Shown here: positions 34,565 through 49,079 of the stretch, one piece after another
Layout: each line of letters opens with the position of its first letter
Numbering within the stretch: position 1 is the first letter of the stretch
From: Sipunculus nudus
Taxonomy: Eukaryota; Annelida; Sipuncula; Golfingiida; Sipunculidae
Reading direction: 5' to 3'
NCBI GenBank assembly: GCA_026874595.1
Contig: CM049321.1
Coordinates: forward strand, 48,651,297 to 48,715,296
Length of the DNA stretch: 64,000 bases
Program-made: the position numbers and the translations under genes
The notes under the pieces: model-generated
What the model was told of the DNA's origin: nothing
Database searches by the model: none
What the model saw: only the letters and a program-made list of their open reading frames with translations

Positions 34565-36772
34565 GAAGTTTTGTTTGAAGGCATCTGCTGAAATTGTGAA
34601 GTTTAGAATATTCAGAGATATCGTACATTATTAGATGACCAGGTTTTACCATTAATATCACGTGTTTAAATAATTATATCTGTAAAATCGTGCAGTGTTT
34701 CGAATGAGAATACAAGAGAATTGTTCAGAGGAGTTAACGTAAATATAAACAGACAAATACTAATATTTATAAAATGAGAGTGGTATATTAGAAAAGGTCC
34801 AGAGACAATATACTTATCTTTCAAATGCCAGGTGTTTAAAGGATAACATCACATCTAAAAAGTACTACAGTTCGGTTATATATTTTCGGATAAAGTGACT
34901 GTGGTCCAGTTTGTAAGGAAGTACAGCTCACTGAAATATGTTATATTTATTTATCATAAGTAAACGAAACACTTACAAGCAGACTGGCATAAACTGGAGA
35001 ACTAGGTGAGTTCGTAGTGTCGTATGCTATATTGGTTTTAGGAATCAGTTCAATAAAATTGTTTAACTACCTTGCTATTAGAAAATTTGATTGAAAGCCG
35101 AATCAAAACAGAGGAAAACAAACCACTCCTCTCAAACCCGTGAAGGCAGTGTGATTATAAACAGTAAACACACTAGTCTGAACCTACATCTCTGTATGAA
35201 TGATCAGAAATGCTCTATTAACTGATGGATCGGGTTAAGGACTTTTGTGTGTGATTAACGCCAATCAACTCTTAGATTCCATATTTTGACGCTATGTTTT
35301 GTGTTTGATAGAAGCATTCGTTTTTCTGGTTTTATTCCCATAAACAATAGACCTTTATAACATGTTTCTGGTAATGACACTATTATAAGCCCCAAACACT
35401 CCGATCAATAAAGGTTTTCAAATTATTCAAATCGTCCATAGGCTTCTATAATAAAGCTATTTTTAAATTGAGCTAAATTGAGCTCAGCAGCCTGAATGAA
35501 CATTCGTCGGATACATGATGTTTAAAATGCAATTTTGACGTTGATGGAGTGCATTTAATAATTAAAAAATGAAAGGTAGGAAATAGGAGGCCTTTCCTGT
35601 AAAAACTGGACTTTTATGCCTTGAATCAGAAAGGATAATTGTCCTTTGAATGGACAGAAACCTAAAATGCATTAAAACGGAAGTACATTTGACACGAAAT
35701 CCAAACAGTTCATGGACTTTGATATTACTACTGTTCGTGACGAGATAATTACCCAGATAAGAAGTAGGCTTGTAATTGGTGGCCGAGATGACAATCTAAG
35801 AGAATAGCGGTTTTAAAGATGTTGAGATATGCTCAGTATATCAGTCAGCACGCAAAAAGATGACAGCTTGCCGTAAGACACAACAAAGTGTGGACTCAGT
35901 AGTCCCTGATGGATAAAGTTCAAAGTCAGTCCAAGTAAATTATCGCGGAAATCACAACAGAAATGTTAAGCTGTATTGTTGAAAAAAAGTTAAACCCTCT
36001 TTCAGGAATATGAAAGGTGATGCAATCAGGTAAAAGGAATGTTCACCAATAAGGCGTAATTATATTTTTGTTGAAGGAATACAATAAAGTAAAACAGCAG
36101 TTTTATGAATAAGTACTGGCAGTTTATAGTCACCTGTAACCATAAAGCTGGTAAAGTTCATCCAGTGACAGCCATGAGGATTATGGCGTTAATCCAGTGA
36201 CAATCATAACGCTGATGACGTTATTTCAGTGATAATTATGACGACCATAGCGTAAAGTGAAATTCTGTTATCTTAATTTACTTTAATGATACTATTGCAT
36301 GAATGACGAGCAGAATAAAAAAAATTACTACTGCTTCCACCTTCCCAGTGAAAGAAAAATATTATCATTTGTAGCTGGAACGCCTGGATGCCCTTCATCG
36401 CCCTCTATGGTGAATTCATTTGTGGCGGAATGGTGGGATTCTTTACTAAGGCTCATTGTTTTCATTTTATATCAGTGTCATGTGTCATGCTTATAACTGT
36501 AGCTTCATAAGACTTAACTTGCCCACGTTTTTGCCTTACAATGTACATTTTTATTATTTTTTTCTGGCCTGCGCGGTAGTGTAAATTATGTCAAATTGAT
36601 GTGCAATATTTCAAATGACACGTCTGAAAACATTCAGTATGAAATGAAAGTTGACATTAAACAAATAATGTTACACAGAACGCTGCCTTATTATGAAACA
36701 TTAGATAAAATACACATGTGAAGTCTTTAATTCCTGCAAGAAGAAGTCTAAATCACAAATGTAGTAATAATT

Positions 36773-38492
36773 GTAAGCTTTTGATTCGATCATCGATACG
36801 AAAATTTTTTCAGCATTTTTAGCTCGGCTGACTATAAGTCATCTGAGCCTAGTCGTGGTCCATTGTCCGTCGTGCGTCCGTCCGGATGTCTCTTCCGTAA
36901 GACTGGCACGTTTCGACACCATTGGACTTACGAATCTGAAATTCGGCATACAGTCAGGTGTCCCCGAAGTCTCCTACCATGCCGAAAATTCGGTCAATAG
37001 GACTTCGTTCCTTTGAGATATTAAGGAAAAACCTCAATATTTTATTAGAAATCTATTTTAACACTTCAGGACTGCCTAATATTAAAACCACTGATCTGTT
37101 TTTTTTTTTTCTTATTTACCAAAAATATTCCTGTATATAGTTCCTATGTACATGCCAGAAATTAAGTCAGTATTATATAATTTAAAAAAGTTATGGGCCC
37201 AAACATAATGGACTTTGTAAAAAATCAGGAAAGATATTTGGTCACTTAAGAGAAAAAGTGTTAAAGCTAGGGACTTTTTTTCAGTAATACAACTTTAATT
37301 AATCAGAATTTGATTGTATACCAAAATTATTCATTCAGTACTTTTCTGCCTCAGTAGAATGGGAATTAAAGTGATTTGCTTTGTTTTTTTATCTCTCTGT
37401 CTGTTTTTATATTTTCAATAATTATGAATAAAACTTTTTTTACCTGTAGGCACTTTTGGATTAAATTTTGTTTCCTGGATGTTTATGCAGAGGAGTTGTA
37501 ACTTTCCTCACTCCCTGCCACTGATTATTTGTTTGGGACAATATTCTTCTGGCAACTGCATAAATTTTATTACTGGAAAATAAAGAAAAAAAAATCAGAG
37601 GTACAAAGGTGTTTTAAAACTCTCATGCCCCCCCCCCCCCCCTTCATCAGGTCGAACAGATGAGTCCACACGTAACCCTTCACCACCACACAACACCAGA
37701 TTTTGAGTCATCTCTTCTCTGTATTCACACTCAGATTGTCACTTCAGATTGTTTTCCTCTATAGGTCACCCGCATGTCCCATCAGTAACTTCGTCTCTGA
37801 ACTCCCAAGTTTCAGTCTCTCAAGTTGACCTCAACCTGCTTATAGTGATCATGGGCGATTTCAATATTGACATTTCTAAAATAATATATAACACCAAATT
37901 GACACAATTATGTCAACTCTTTAAATGTCAACAGCTAGTCAGAGAACCAACCAATGACCATGGAAATACCATAGATCTTATCTTTTTCTAACTGTTTAAA
38001 TGCTTCAGTTTCAACATTAGAAAACGCATGGTCAGATCACAAGATATTATTAGCAAGAATCCCCCATTCTTCAATTCAGATCAAACATGGCAACTTCTCA
38101 TAGCTTAATCTACCATTTCTTCTCTATAGATACTTTGTGATACATTCTTTTTCCTCTCCCTTTCAGCAACAACTGCTTCTCAAAACATATCAGTTTTCTA
38201 CTTTTTCCATAATTATTTGATTTATTAAATGTGTATTTTTATACTTGTTAATCTCCACTTCCTTCCTCTGCAATGTTCAACATCTGGTCATTCCCAATGC
38301 AATACTTTAGACGCACATTTATTTACATATTTGAAATACTGATAATTGTATATTACTATTCCGCTCAACTACATAATTAATACAAAAAATTACATCTGTC
38401 AAAATGAAATCTTACAGACGTACATACAATAATGGTGATACAATTATATCTGTCGCATTAAGTTGAGCGCCGTGACCTATGGGTCCCTTGTT
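36773..38492 (+). mobile_element. Unit 3 hairpin/endonuclease-fragment element
   Basis: The 5' hairpin is near 36821-36848; the 3' palindrome has one mismatch (GACCTATGGGTC). A C tract lies at 37628-37642. The endonuclease fragment begins at 37749 and is broken near 37985 by an extra T in the TCTTTTTCTAAC stretch. Confidence 0.7.
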
Positions 38493-41400
38493 TTATATGC
38501 CTTTTTCACCGTCCCCTCATGTTTGCTCTAAGCTTACAACTCATGTGCCATTAAATAGGTAAAATATGCATGACTAGATGCCATAATTGTTAAGTGTCCT
38601 GTTGCTTTAAGTAATATTTGCTAGTCCAGAAATGCGGTATTAAATTCGGCTCCTCAGCCTACCGAGAATCGGCGCCGTTACCTCATTTAATCTTAATACT
38701 CAAGAATTTGCTTAGAAATCTCAGATAAAAGATTCATATGATCTCATTTTTTGGTGTGGAGACCAACATAATCCTCAATTATATTTACATTATGAAGAAT
38801 GGACTGTTGGCATTGAGGGGTGCATGATACTAGTACTATAGTGTACTTGTACTATTGGGTATAAAGCTAACTGGGTCCATGATATGTACTTTCCCTGTAA
38901 AATGTTATTAAATGTATCCCATATGAAATATTAAAATTTAAGTGTATTTTTTTAATTTTTAAAAGAACATACTTTCAATTTCGTTCCGGTGTTATACTTT
39001 AAAAATGAAAACATTTTCCCATAATATTCTAAGGATGTTATTGAAATACTTCTATCATCCCGAAATTTTTATCGTTCGATACCGTTTTTATTGATGCGTT
39101 GTCAAGATCACCTTAACATTAAATAATTCTGTTTAATCATGTCATTCTGTTGGCTTTTTATAAGGTTTTGTTACATTACTTTAATATCAATGAAATGTAC
39201 GGAAAAGTAAAAAAAATTATTAAGATTGTTTTAAGCTGGTGGTTCTGCCGACTGTCAGTGGTGATTTGTAAAACTCAAGTCTGTGTGTGAGAGAAAAAGA
39301 CAGTTTATATTCTCTTTTATTGTACTTATTCATAAATAAAAATGGACGTACTTAATTATTAATATACAAAAAAACATTCATACGGCATGAGCTAATTTAT
39401 ATTAGTTCATATAAATATTAGATAAGAGAATTTAGAATGATTGTCTTCCAAATGAGTATTACAGATTGTCTATCAAAGTGTATGCCAAACTGCCAATCCT
39501 AAACTCTTCTTAAAAAGACATAAAAACATTTTCTATTAAAAAAGTCTGCTCCATCCTTTGGGGGCAATATTTTCTTTATGGTTATCTGATATGGTTACCC
39601 GTAACATTATTCACGTTAACATTTTGAAAGTATTACTCTCTCCAAAAACATGATTTCGATTCTCGTTTCCATGCCAAGAAGATGAGTATGGTCCAGTTGA
39701 AAATAATCCGAAATACTGTCAAAATAATGATGCAGCAGAAAACCTTTTTTCCTAAAGAAGGGATTTTAAAAATTTTTAATTATAAGCACGACTTATAATA
39801 CATATAACTGTAGCAATCAGGTGATTAATTACTGACACCATGAAATACAAATCAGATCAGATTCTTAATTGTTTATAAATAAATTGACAAACGCTGAAAA
39901 CGCATTGCAACAGGGATAAATATCTACATAAATCACAAAGCAGCTATTTGGATTAAAGTAACATTCATTAAGCAAATAGCATTCACGTAAATACGACATG
40001 ATCTCATGAATGAAGATGCCCTTCACCATGCATTTAGCAAGTGTCAATGCTGTTGATCTCTTTTATAAGACTAAATGTTCTTTCACTATCAGTGCCACGT
40101 GTTATGCTCAGGGGCGTATTTTCTTAAACACTAAGCCTGTCTACGTGTTTGCCTTTCACTGTAATTATTTACTGTCTTGGCTGCAGTGTAAACGGATAGC
40201 CCAAAAAGTGCAATAATTTTCTTATGACTTATCTTCACTCACCTTGACAGTATAAGAATAGTTGCGCAAGCCCTTGCAGGAGCTTAGTTTATATACTTAA
40301 CTCAATTTTTATACTATTTTGTCTGTGAAGTTTTTTCGGGTTTATATAGCAGCGCTATCACAGGGAAAACCAATGAGGTCGTTCAGGATACGATGGTAAA
40401 AAAAAAATAAACCAATAGTTACTGATGTGTTATATTTAACACGCAACTTTCTTTTCACATAGAGCTTCATTATAAACGCCCTTTGATTCATCTGACCATG
40501 TGAAATCAGGTTATAAAACAATATATCTGTTCCATGGCAAATTGGAGGGTTTCATAACGGCCCAACGCGTATACTGGATTTCTGTTCCGCTTCCGGTCCA
40601 AACCCATTTTCCATCGTCTTCTCGGTGCCTGGATGTCCAGTAGCTTTCAGGTAGGTCAACTGTTTACACCAAAATAAACCAAGAACAATGGGGCAATAGT
40701 TAAAAGTGTTTTATCTGAAAGCAAAAGCCAAACGGAAAAGGGAATATCAGAAATAGTAGTCAAGTGCAGATGAAACGTATACACGTACGGGGTCATTCCT
40801 CCATTTGTTCCATTAATTCTAAGAAATTGTACTTTTTTTCGCAAGGGGCAATTGCAGGGCCTTTTATCAGGAACTATGCGAACTCCTTAGCCACGAGTAA
40901 TCTATATCAGTATAATATGTATTATATCAGTATAATATGTATTACCGTCTGAACATAGCACTCTCTCTAGATGTATTATCTCTACCCGAGTTTCGATGCT
41001 GAGAAGACTAGCATGTCTCATCCGACAATTACGCAAGGCAACGGCTTGTGTCCGGAATTGTTGGACAAAACTTGACCAGTAACAAGACGTTGTGCCATTC
41101 CCAGTCTCTTGATAAGGATAAGCGAAGCCATTTGGGCACTTTGGTTCTGCAAGTACAGAATGTTGAACTGCAAGTTGTTATCGATATATTTACATGCTAC
41201 GCATCGTGATATCATTTTTATATATTCGTGTCAATATTGTATCGATATTTTTTCAAACATGACTACAACTGATTTATTGTAATAGAATTATGATAACTAT
41301 TACAAATTTAGGTTTGGATCAGTAAAACGCCGAAAGCCCGTGTTAACAGTCATTGTGGTTGTTGTTGAAAATAGCAAGTGTAGAAGGAAATGGTCTAAGT

Positions 41401-41533
41401 AGGGTCAGAAGATCTGATGATCAAAGCAAATTAAACCCTCAAAATCAAGTCACACGAAAACACTTAAATCCGTAATTTTATACAATGCAAGTATCGTAAT
41501 AGGCATGGCAATACGCTATCACATATTGTTATA

Positions 41534-41708
41534 CAGTAAACCTCGCCTTACGACCACCTCGTTTCCGCGACACCCTCAAAATAACGACCACTTTCTCATG
41601 ATTCCAATTCTTATTTGCTCTATATCACACCTCGCTTCGACGACCACCTCAAAAATGTGACCAATTTATCGAGGTCCCTTTGGTAGTCGTAAGTTCGAGG
41701 TTTAACTG
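41534..41708. mobile_element. MITE-like element, unit 3, first copy
   Basis: Carried in the left half of the 569-bp duplication. Confidence 0.6.
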
Positions 41709-42102
41709 TTAATTGCAATACGAACATCATAGGCGATGTGTACTCACGGCATTTGCTTCTGCGAGGCCAAGCGCACGAGATCATTTTTATATATTCGTGT
41801 CAATATTGTATCGATATTTTTTCAAACATGACTACAACTGATTTATTGTAATAGAATTATGATAACTATTACAAATTTAGGTTTGGATCAGTAAAACGCC
41901 GAAAGCCCGTGTTAACAGTCATTGTGGTTGTTGTTGAAAATAGCAAGTGTAGAAGGAAATGGTTTAAGTAGGGTCAGAAGATCTGATGATCAAAGCAAAT
42001 TGACCCCTCAAAATCAATTCACACGAAAACACTTAATTCCATAATTTTATACAATGCAAGTATCGTAATAGGCATGGCAATACGCTATCACATATTGTTA
42101 TA

Positions 42103-42277
42103 CAGTAAACCTCGCCTTACGACCACCTCGTTTCCGCGACACCCTCAAAATAACGACCACTTTCTCATGATCCCAATTCTTATTTGCTCTATATCACACC
42201 TCGCTTCGACGACCACCTCAAAAATGTGACCAATTTATCGAGGTCCCTTTGGTAGTCGTAAGTTCGAGGTTTAACTG
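42103..42277. mobile_element. MITE-like element, unit 3, second copy
   Basis: Carried in the right half of the 569-bp duplication, so it arose by duplication and not by a second insertion. Confidence 0.6.
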
Positions 42278-44464
42278 TTAATTGCAATACGAACATCATA
42301 GGCGATGTGTACTCACGGCATTTGCTTCTGCGAGGCCAAGCGCACGAGAACTGGATACTCCTTGCCATGGATATGACGTCACTGAACGGGAGACTGACCT
42401 GTATTCCTTGAGGACATGTGCCAAAGCATTTGCGCTTAAGTACTTTTGGTTTCCCTTTTATAGGCCTACCATCCAGTGTTGTCCCTTGAGTAGTCAGGAC
42501 GATACCTTACCATAAATGAATAGATAAACTATTTATGCCTGAATATGTTTTTTTTTCCTGTTTTGCATTCAACAGGGCGAAGAAATTACGATTGTAATAT
42601 CTTTTTGTTAATCTTATCAGCATACCAAAAGTTGATGTATCAAATAAACCCTGATTTCGTTGAAGAAAATGATTCTTGTTTTTAAAAGTTAGTCACATTT
42701 ATCATTTTAACTCATATTTATGTAGAAAAACTAAATGTGAACAAAGAAAGTTCATGAATACTTCATCTTCGACGAATTGGCGTTAGTTTATTTACTGAGC
42801 TTCCTTATATTAAAATGACCAAACATAGAAACTAATCTTTGATATTAGAAAAGCAGTGTCCCCTCCAGGAGTAGGATGGTTATCCTATTTTTGTTGTAAT
42901 GAAGATATATATTTTTACCTGTCAGAACGGACACACTTAAGAAAGTGTTGAGAAGCATGAATTTTTGTTTGAAGGCATCCGCTGAAATTGTGAAGTTTAG
43001 AATATTCAGAGATATCGTACATTATTAAATGACCAGGTATTACCATTAATATCACGTGTTTAAATAATTATATCTGTAAAATCGTGCAGTGCTTCGAATG
43101 AGAATACAAGAGAATTGTTCAGAGGAGTTAACGTAAATATAAACAGACAAATACTAATATTTATAAAATGAGAGTAGTATATTAGAAAAGGTCCAGAGAC
43201 AATATCCTTATCTTTCAAATGCCAGGTGTTTAAAGGAAAACATCATATCTAAAAAGTACCACAGTTCGGCAATATATTTTAGGATAAAGTGAACTGTGGT
43301 CCAGTTTGTAAGGAAGTACAGCTCACTGAAATATGTTATATTTATTTATCATAAGTAAACGAAACACTTACAAGCAGACTGGCATAAACTGGAGAACTAG
43401 GTGCGTTCGTAGTGTCGTATGCTATATTGGTTGCAGGAATAAGTTCCATAAAATTGTTTAACTACCTTGCTTGTAGAAAATTTGATTGAAACCCGAATCA
43501 AAACAGAGGAAAACAAACCACTCTTCTCAAACCCGTGAAGGCAGTGTGATTAGAAACAGTAAACACACTAGTCTGAACCTACATCTCTGTATGAATGATC
43601 AGAAATGCCCTTTTTAACTGATGGATCGGGTTTAGGACTTTTGTGTGTGATTAATGCCAATCAACTCTTAGATTCCATATTTTGACGATATGTTTTGTGA
43701 TTGATAGAAGCATTCGTTTTCTGGTTTTATTCCGTTAAACAATAGTCCTTTATAACATGTTTCTGGTAATGACACTATTATAAGCCCCCAACACTCCGAT
43801 CAATAAAGGTTTTCATATTATTCAAATCGTCCATAGGCTTCTATAATAAAGCCATTTTTAATACTAAATAGAGCTCAGCAGCCTGAATGAACATTCGTCG
43901 GATACATAATGTTTAAAATGCTATTTTTACGTTGATGGAGTGCATTTAATAAGAAAAAAATGAAAGGTAGGAAATAGGAGGCCTTTCCTGTTAAAACTGG
44001 ACTTTTATGCCTTTAATCAGAAAAAAAATTGTCCTTTGAATGGACAGAAACCTAAAATGCATTAAAACGGAAGTACATTAATATTTGACACGAAATCAAA
44101 ACAGTTCATGGACTTTGATATTACTACTGTTCGTGACGAGATAATTACCCAGATAAGAAGTAGGCTTGTAATTGGCGGCCGAGATGACAATCTAAGAGAA
44201 TAGCGGTTTTAAAGATGTTGAGATTTGCTCAGTATATCAGTTAGCACGCAAAAAGATGACAGCCTGACGTAAGACACAACAAAGTGTGGACTCAGTGGTC
44301 CCTGGTGGATAAAGTTCAAAGTCAGGCCAAATGAATTATCGCGGAAATCACAACAGAAATGTTAAGCTGTATTGTTTAAAGAAAGTTAAACCCTCTTTCA
44401 GGAATATGAAAGGTGATGCAATCAGGTAAAAGGAATGTTCACCAATGAGGCGTAATACTATTTT

Positions 44465-46100
44465 TCGTGGTCCATTGTGCGTCGTGCGTCCGTCCGGATG
44501 TCCCGTCCGTAAGACTGGCACATTTCGACACCATTGGACTTACGAATCTGAAATTCGGCATACAGCCAGTTGTCCCCAAAGTCTCCTACCATGCCGAAAA
44601 TTCAGTCAATAGGACTTCGTTCCTTTGAGATATTAAGGAAAATCCTCAATATTTTATTAGAAATCTATTTTAACACTTCATGACTGCCTCATATTAAAAC
44701 CACTGATCTGTTTTCTTTTTCATATTTACCAAAAATATTCCTGTATATAGTTCCTATGTACATGCCAGAAATAAAGTCAGTATTATATAATTTAAAAATG
44801 CTATGGGCCCAAACAAGTGGACTTTGTAAAAAATCAGGAAAGATATTTGGTCACTTAAGAGAAAAAGTGATAAAGCTAGGGACTTTTTTTCAGTAATACA
44901 ACTTTAATTAATCAAAATATGATTGTATACCAAAATTATTTATCCAGTACTTTTCTGCCTCAGTAGAATGGGAATTAAAGTGATTTGCTTTGTTTTTTTA
45001 TCTCTCTGTCTGTTTTTATATTTTCAATAATTATGAATAAAACTTTTTTACCTGTAGGCACTTTTCGATTAAATTTTGTTTCCTGGATCTTTATGCAGAG
45101 GAGTTGTAACTTTCCTCACTCCCTGCCACTGATTATTTGTTTGGGACAATATTCTTCTGGCAACTGCATAAATTTTATTACTGGAAAATAAAGAAAAAAA
45201 AAATCAGAGGTACAAAGGTGTTTTTAAACTCTCACCGCCCCCCCCCCCCAATCAGGTCGAACAGCTGAGTCCCCATGTAACCCTTCACCACCACACAACA
45301 CCAGATTTTTGAGTCATCGCTTCTCTGTGTTCACACTCAGACTCAGTCACTTCAGATTGTTTTCCTCTATAGGTCACCCGCATGTCCCATCAGTAACTTC
45401 GTCTCTGAACTCCCAAGTTTCAGTCTCTCAAGTTGACCTCAACCTGCTTATAGTGATCATGGGCGATTTCAATATTGACATTTCAAAAATAATATATAAC
45501 ACCAAATTGACACAATTATGTCAACTCTTTAAATGTCAACAGCTAGTCAGAGAACCAACCAATGACCATGGAAATACAACAAATCTTATCTTTTTTTTAA
45601 CTTTTTAAATGCTTCAGTTTCAACATTAGAAAACGCATTATCAGATCACAAGATATTATTAGCGAGAATCCCCCATTCTTCAATTCAGATCAAACATGGC
45701 AACTTCTCATAGCTTAATCTACCATTTCTTCCCTATAGATACTTTTTGAGACATTCTTTTTCCTCTCCCTCTCAGCAAAAACTGCTTCCCAAACATATAA
45801 GTTTTCTACTTTTCCATAATTATTTGATTTATTAAATGTGTATTTTTATACTTGCAAATCACCACTTCCTTCCTCTGCAATTTTATACATCTGGTCATTC
45901 CCAGTGCAATACTTTAGACACACATTCATTCACATATTTGAAATACTGATAACTGTATATTACTATTCCGCTCAACTACATAATTAATACAAAAAATTAC
46001 ATTTGTCAAAATGAAATCTTACAGACGTACATACAATAACGGTGATACAATTATATCTGTCGCATTAAGTTAAGCGCCGTGACCTATGGGTCCCTTCTTT
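44465..46100 (+). mobile_element. Unit 4 hairpin/endonuclease-fragment element (5'-truncated)
   Basis: The copy begins abruptly at CGTGGTCC after TACTATTTTT; the 5' hairpin and about 0.79 kb of the preceding unit are missing. A C tract lies at 45238-45249. The endonuclease frame (from about 45360) keeps GDFNIDIS but runs into a T-rich indel and a stop at 45606-45608. Confidence 0.7.
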
Positions 46101-47200
46101 TATATGCCTTTTTCACCGTCCCCTCATGTTTGCTCTAAGCTAACAACTCATGTGCCATTAAATAGTAAAAATATGCATGACTAGATGCCATAATTGTTAA
46201 GTGCCTTGTTGCTTTTAGTTATATTTGCTAGTCTAAAAAAGCGGTAATAAATTCGCCTCTTTCTTGCCTACCGAGAATCGGCGCTGTTACCTCATTTAAT
46301 CTTAATACTCAAGAATTTGCTGAGAAATCTCAGAAAAAAGATTCATATGATCTCATTTTTTGGTGTGGAGACAAAATAATCCTCACATATTTACATTATA
46401 AAATATGGACTGTTGGCGTTGAGGGGTGCATGATACTAGTACTATAGTGTACTTGTACTATTGGGTATAAAGCTAACTGGGTCCATGATATGTACTTTCC
46501 CTGTAAAATGTTATTAAATGTATCCCATATGAAATATTTAAATTTGAGTGTATTTTTTTTTAATTTTAAAAGAACATACTTTCAATTTCGTTCCGGTGTT
46601 ATACTTTAAAAATGAAAACATTTTCCCATAATATTCTAAGGAGGTTTTTGAAATACTTCTATCATCCCGAAATTTTTATCTTTGGATACCGTTTTTATTG
46701 ATGCGTTTTCAAGATCACCATAACATTAAATAATTCTATTTAATCATGTCATTCTGTTGGTTTTTTATAAGGTTTTGTTACATTACTTTAATATCAATGA
46801 AATGTACGGAATAGTAAAAAAAAAAATTGTTAAGATTGTTTTAAGCTGGTTGTTCTGCCGACTGTCAGTGGTGATTTGTAAAACTCAAGTCTGTGTGTGA
46901 GAGAAAAAGGCAGTTTATATTCTCTTTTATTGTACTTATTTATAAATAAAAATAGACGTACTTAATTATTAATATACAAAAAACATTCATACGGCATGAG
47001 CTAAGTTATATTAGTTTATATAAATACTAGATATGAGAATTTAGAATGATTGTCTTCCACATGTGTATTACAGAATGTCTATCAAAGTGTATGCCAAACT
47101 GCCAATCCTAAACTCGCCTTAAAAAGACATAAAAACATTTTCTATTAAAAAGTCTACCCCATCCTTTGGGGGCAATATTTTCTGTATGGTTATTTTATAA

Positions 47201-49079
47201 TCAGACCATGTGAAATCAGGTTTTAAAACAATATATCTGTTCCATGGCAAATTGGAGGGTTTCATAACGGCCCAACGCGTATACTGGATTTCTTTTCCGC
47301 TTCCGGTCCAAACCCATTTCCATCGTCTTCTCGGTGCCCGGATGTCCAGTACCTTTTAGGTAGCTCAACTGTTTACACCAAAATAAACCAAGAACAGTGG
47401 GGCAATAGTTAAAAGTGTTTTATCTGAAAGCAAAAGCCAGACAGAAAAGGGAATACCAGAAATAGTAGTCAAGTGCAGATGAAACGTATACACGTATGGG
47501 GTCATTCCTCCATTTGTTTCATTAATTCTTATAAATTGTACTTTTTTTTGCAAGGGGCAATTCCAGGGCCATTTATCAGGAACTATGCGAACTCTTTAGC
47601 CGCGAGTAATTTATATCAGTATAATGTGTATTATATCAGTATAATATGTATTACCGTCTGAAAATAGCAGTCTCTCTAGATGTATCATCTCTACCCGAGT
47701 TTCGATACTGAGAAGACTAGCATGTCTCATCCGACAATCGCGTCAGGCAAAGGCTTGTGTCCGGAATTGATGGACAAAACTTGACCAGTAACAAGACGCT
47801 GTGCCATTCTCAGTCTCTTGATGATTTGGGCACTTTGGTTCTGCAAGTACAGAAAGTTGAACTGCAAGTTGTTATCGATGTATTTACATGCTACGCATCG
47901 TGATATCATTTTTATATATTCGTGTCAATATTGTATCGATATTTTTTCAAACATGACTAAAACTGATTTATTGTAATAGAATTATGATAACTATTACAAA
48001 TATAGGTTTGGATCAGTAAAACGCCGAAAGCCCGTGTTAACAGTCATTGTGGTTGTTGTAGAAAATAGCAAGTGTAGAAGGAAATGGTCTAAGTAGGGTC
48101 AGAAGATCTGATGATCAAAGCAAATTGACCCCTCAAAATCAATTCACACGAAAACACTTAGTTCCATAATTTTATACAATGCAAGTATTGTAATAGGCAT
48201 GGCAATACGCTATCACATATTGTTATACAGTAAACCTCGCCTTACGACCACCTCGTTTCCGCGACACCCTCTAAATAACGACCACTTTCTCATGATCCCA
48301 ATTCTTATTTGCTCTATATCACACCTCGCTTCGACGACCACCTCAAAAATGTGACCAATTTATCGAGGTCCCTTTGGTAGTCGTAAGTTCGAGGTTTAAC
48401 TGTTTATTGCAATACGAACATCATAGGCGATGTGTACTCACGGCATTTGCTTGTGCGAGGGTAAGCGCACGAGGACTGGATACTCGTTGCCATGGATATG
48501 ACGTCACTGAACGAGACACTGAGCTGTATTCCTTGAGGGCATGTGCCAATGCATTTGCGCTCAAGCACTTTGGATTTCCCTTTTATAGGCCTACCATCCT
48601 GTGTTGTCCCTTGAGTAGTCAGGACGTTACCTTACCATAAATGAATAGATAAAATATTTATGCCTGAATATTTTTTTTTCTGTTTGCATTCAAGAGGGCG
48701 AAGAAATTACGATTGTAATATCTTTTTGTTAATCTTATCAGCATACCAAAAGCTGATGGATCAAATAAACCCTGATTTCTTTGAAGAAAATGATTCTTGT
48801 TTTTAAAAATTAGTCACATTTATCATTTTAACTTATATTTATTTAGAGAAACTAAATGTGAACTAAGAAAATTCATGAATACTTCATCTTCGACGAATTG
48901 GCGTTAGTTTATTTACTGAGCTTCCTTATATTAAAATGACCATACATTGAAACTAATCTTTGATACTAGAAAAGCAGTGTCCCCTCCAGGAGTAGGATGG
49001 TTATCCTATTTTTGTTGTAAAGAAGTTATATATTTTTACCTGTCAGAACGGACACACTTAAGAAAGTGTTGAGAAGCAT
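47201..49079 (-). pseudogene. C-type lectin copy 4 (truncated, frameshifted)
   Basis: Exons 49040-49079, 47655-47840 and the remnant 47201-47368. Exon 2 carries an in-frame 15-bp deletion that replaces GFAYPY by H. Exon 3 lacks one T in the TTTT run at 47317-47319, a frameshift, and its last ~55 coding bases are gone in a deletion of about 0.9 kb that also removed part of the 3' flank. The signal-peptide exon is unchanged. Confidence 0.85.
48228..48402. mobile_element. MITE-like element in lectin intron 1, unit 4
   Basis: Inverted CAGTAAACCTCG ... CGAGGTTTAACTG ends; internal sequence closest to the unit 3 copies (GGTAGTCGTAAG). Confidence 0.6.

Larger units (their letters stand above)
41211..42349. 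repeat. 569-bp direct tandem duplication in intron 1 of lectin copy 3
   Basis: 41211-41779 and 41780-42349 are near-identical copies joined at GCGCACGAGA|TCATTTTTAT. Each includes a whole MITE-like element; the first ends inside the candidate second first-exon. A few differences separate the copies, for example GGTCTAAG/GGTTTAAG and ATCAAGTC/ATCAATTC. Confidence 0.92.
40436..42958 (-). pseudogene. C-type lectin copy 3 (premature stop)
   Basis: Exons 42919-42958, 40946-41146 and 40436-40659. The splice sites and reading frame are kept, but Lys130 is replaced by TAA (plus-strand TTA at 40511-40513), removing the last 25 residues including WSDE and the ALCEK cysteine. Substitutions in exon 2 include PNGF for PKGF, QETGNGTT, FVQQF and AVALRNC, making this copy more diverged than 1 or 2. 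Intron 1 is enlarged by a 569-bp duplication. It could still make a truncated protein. Confidence 0.82.
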
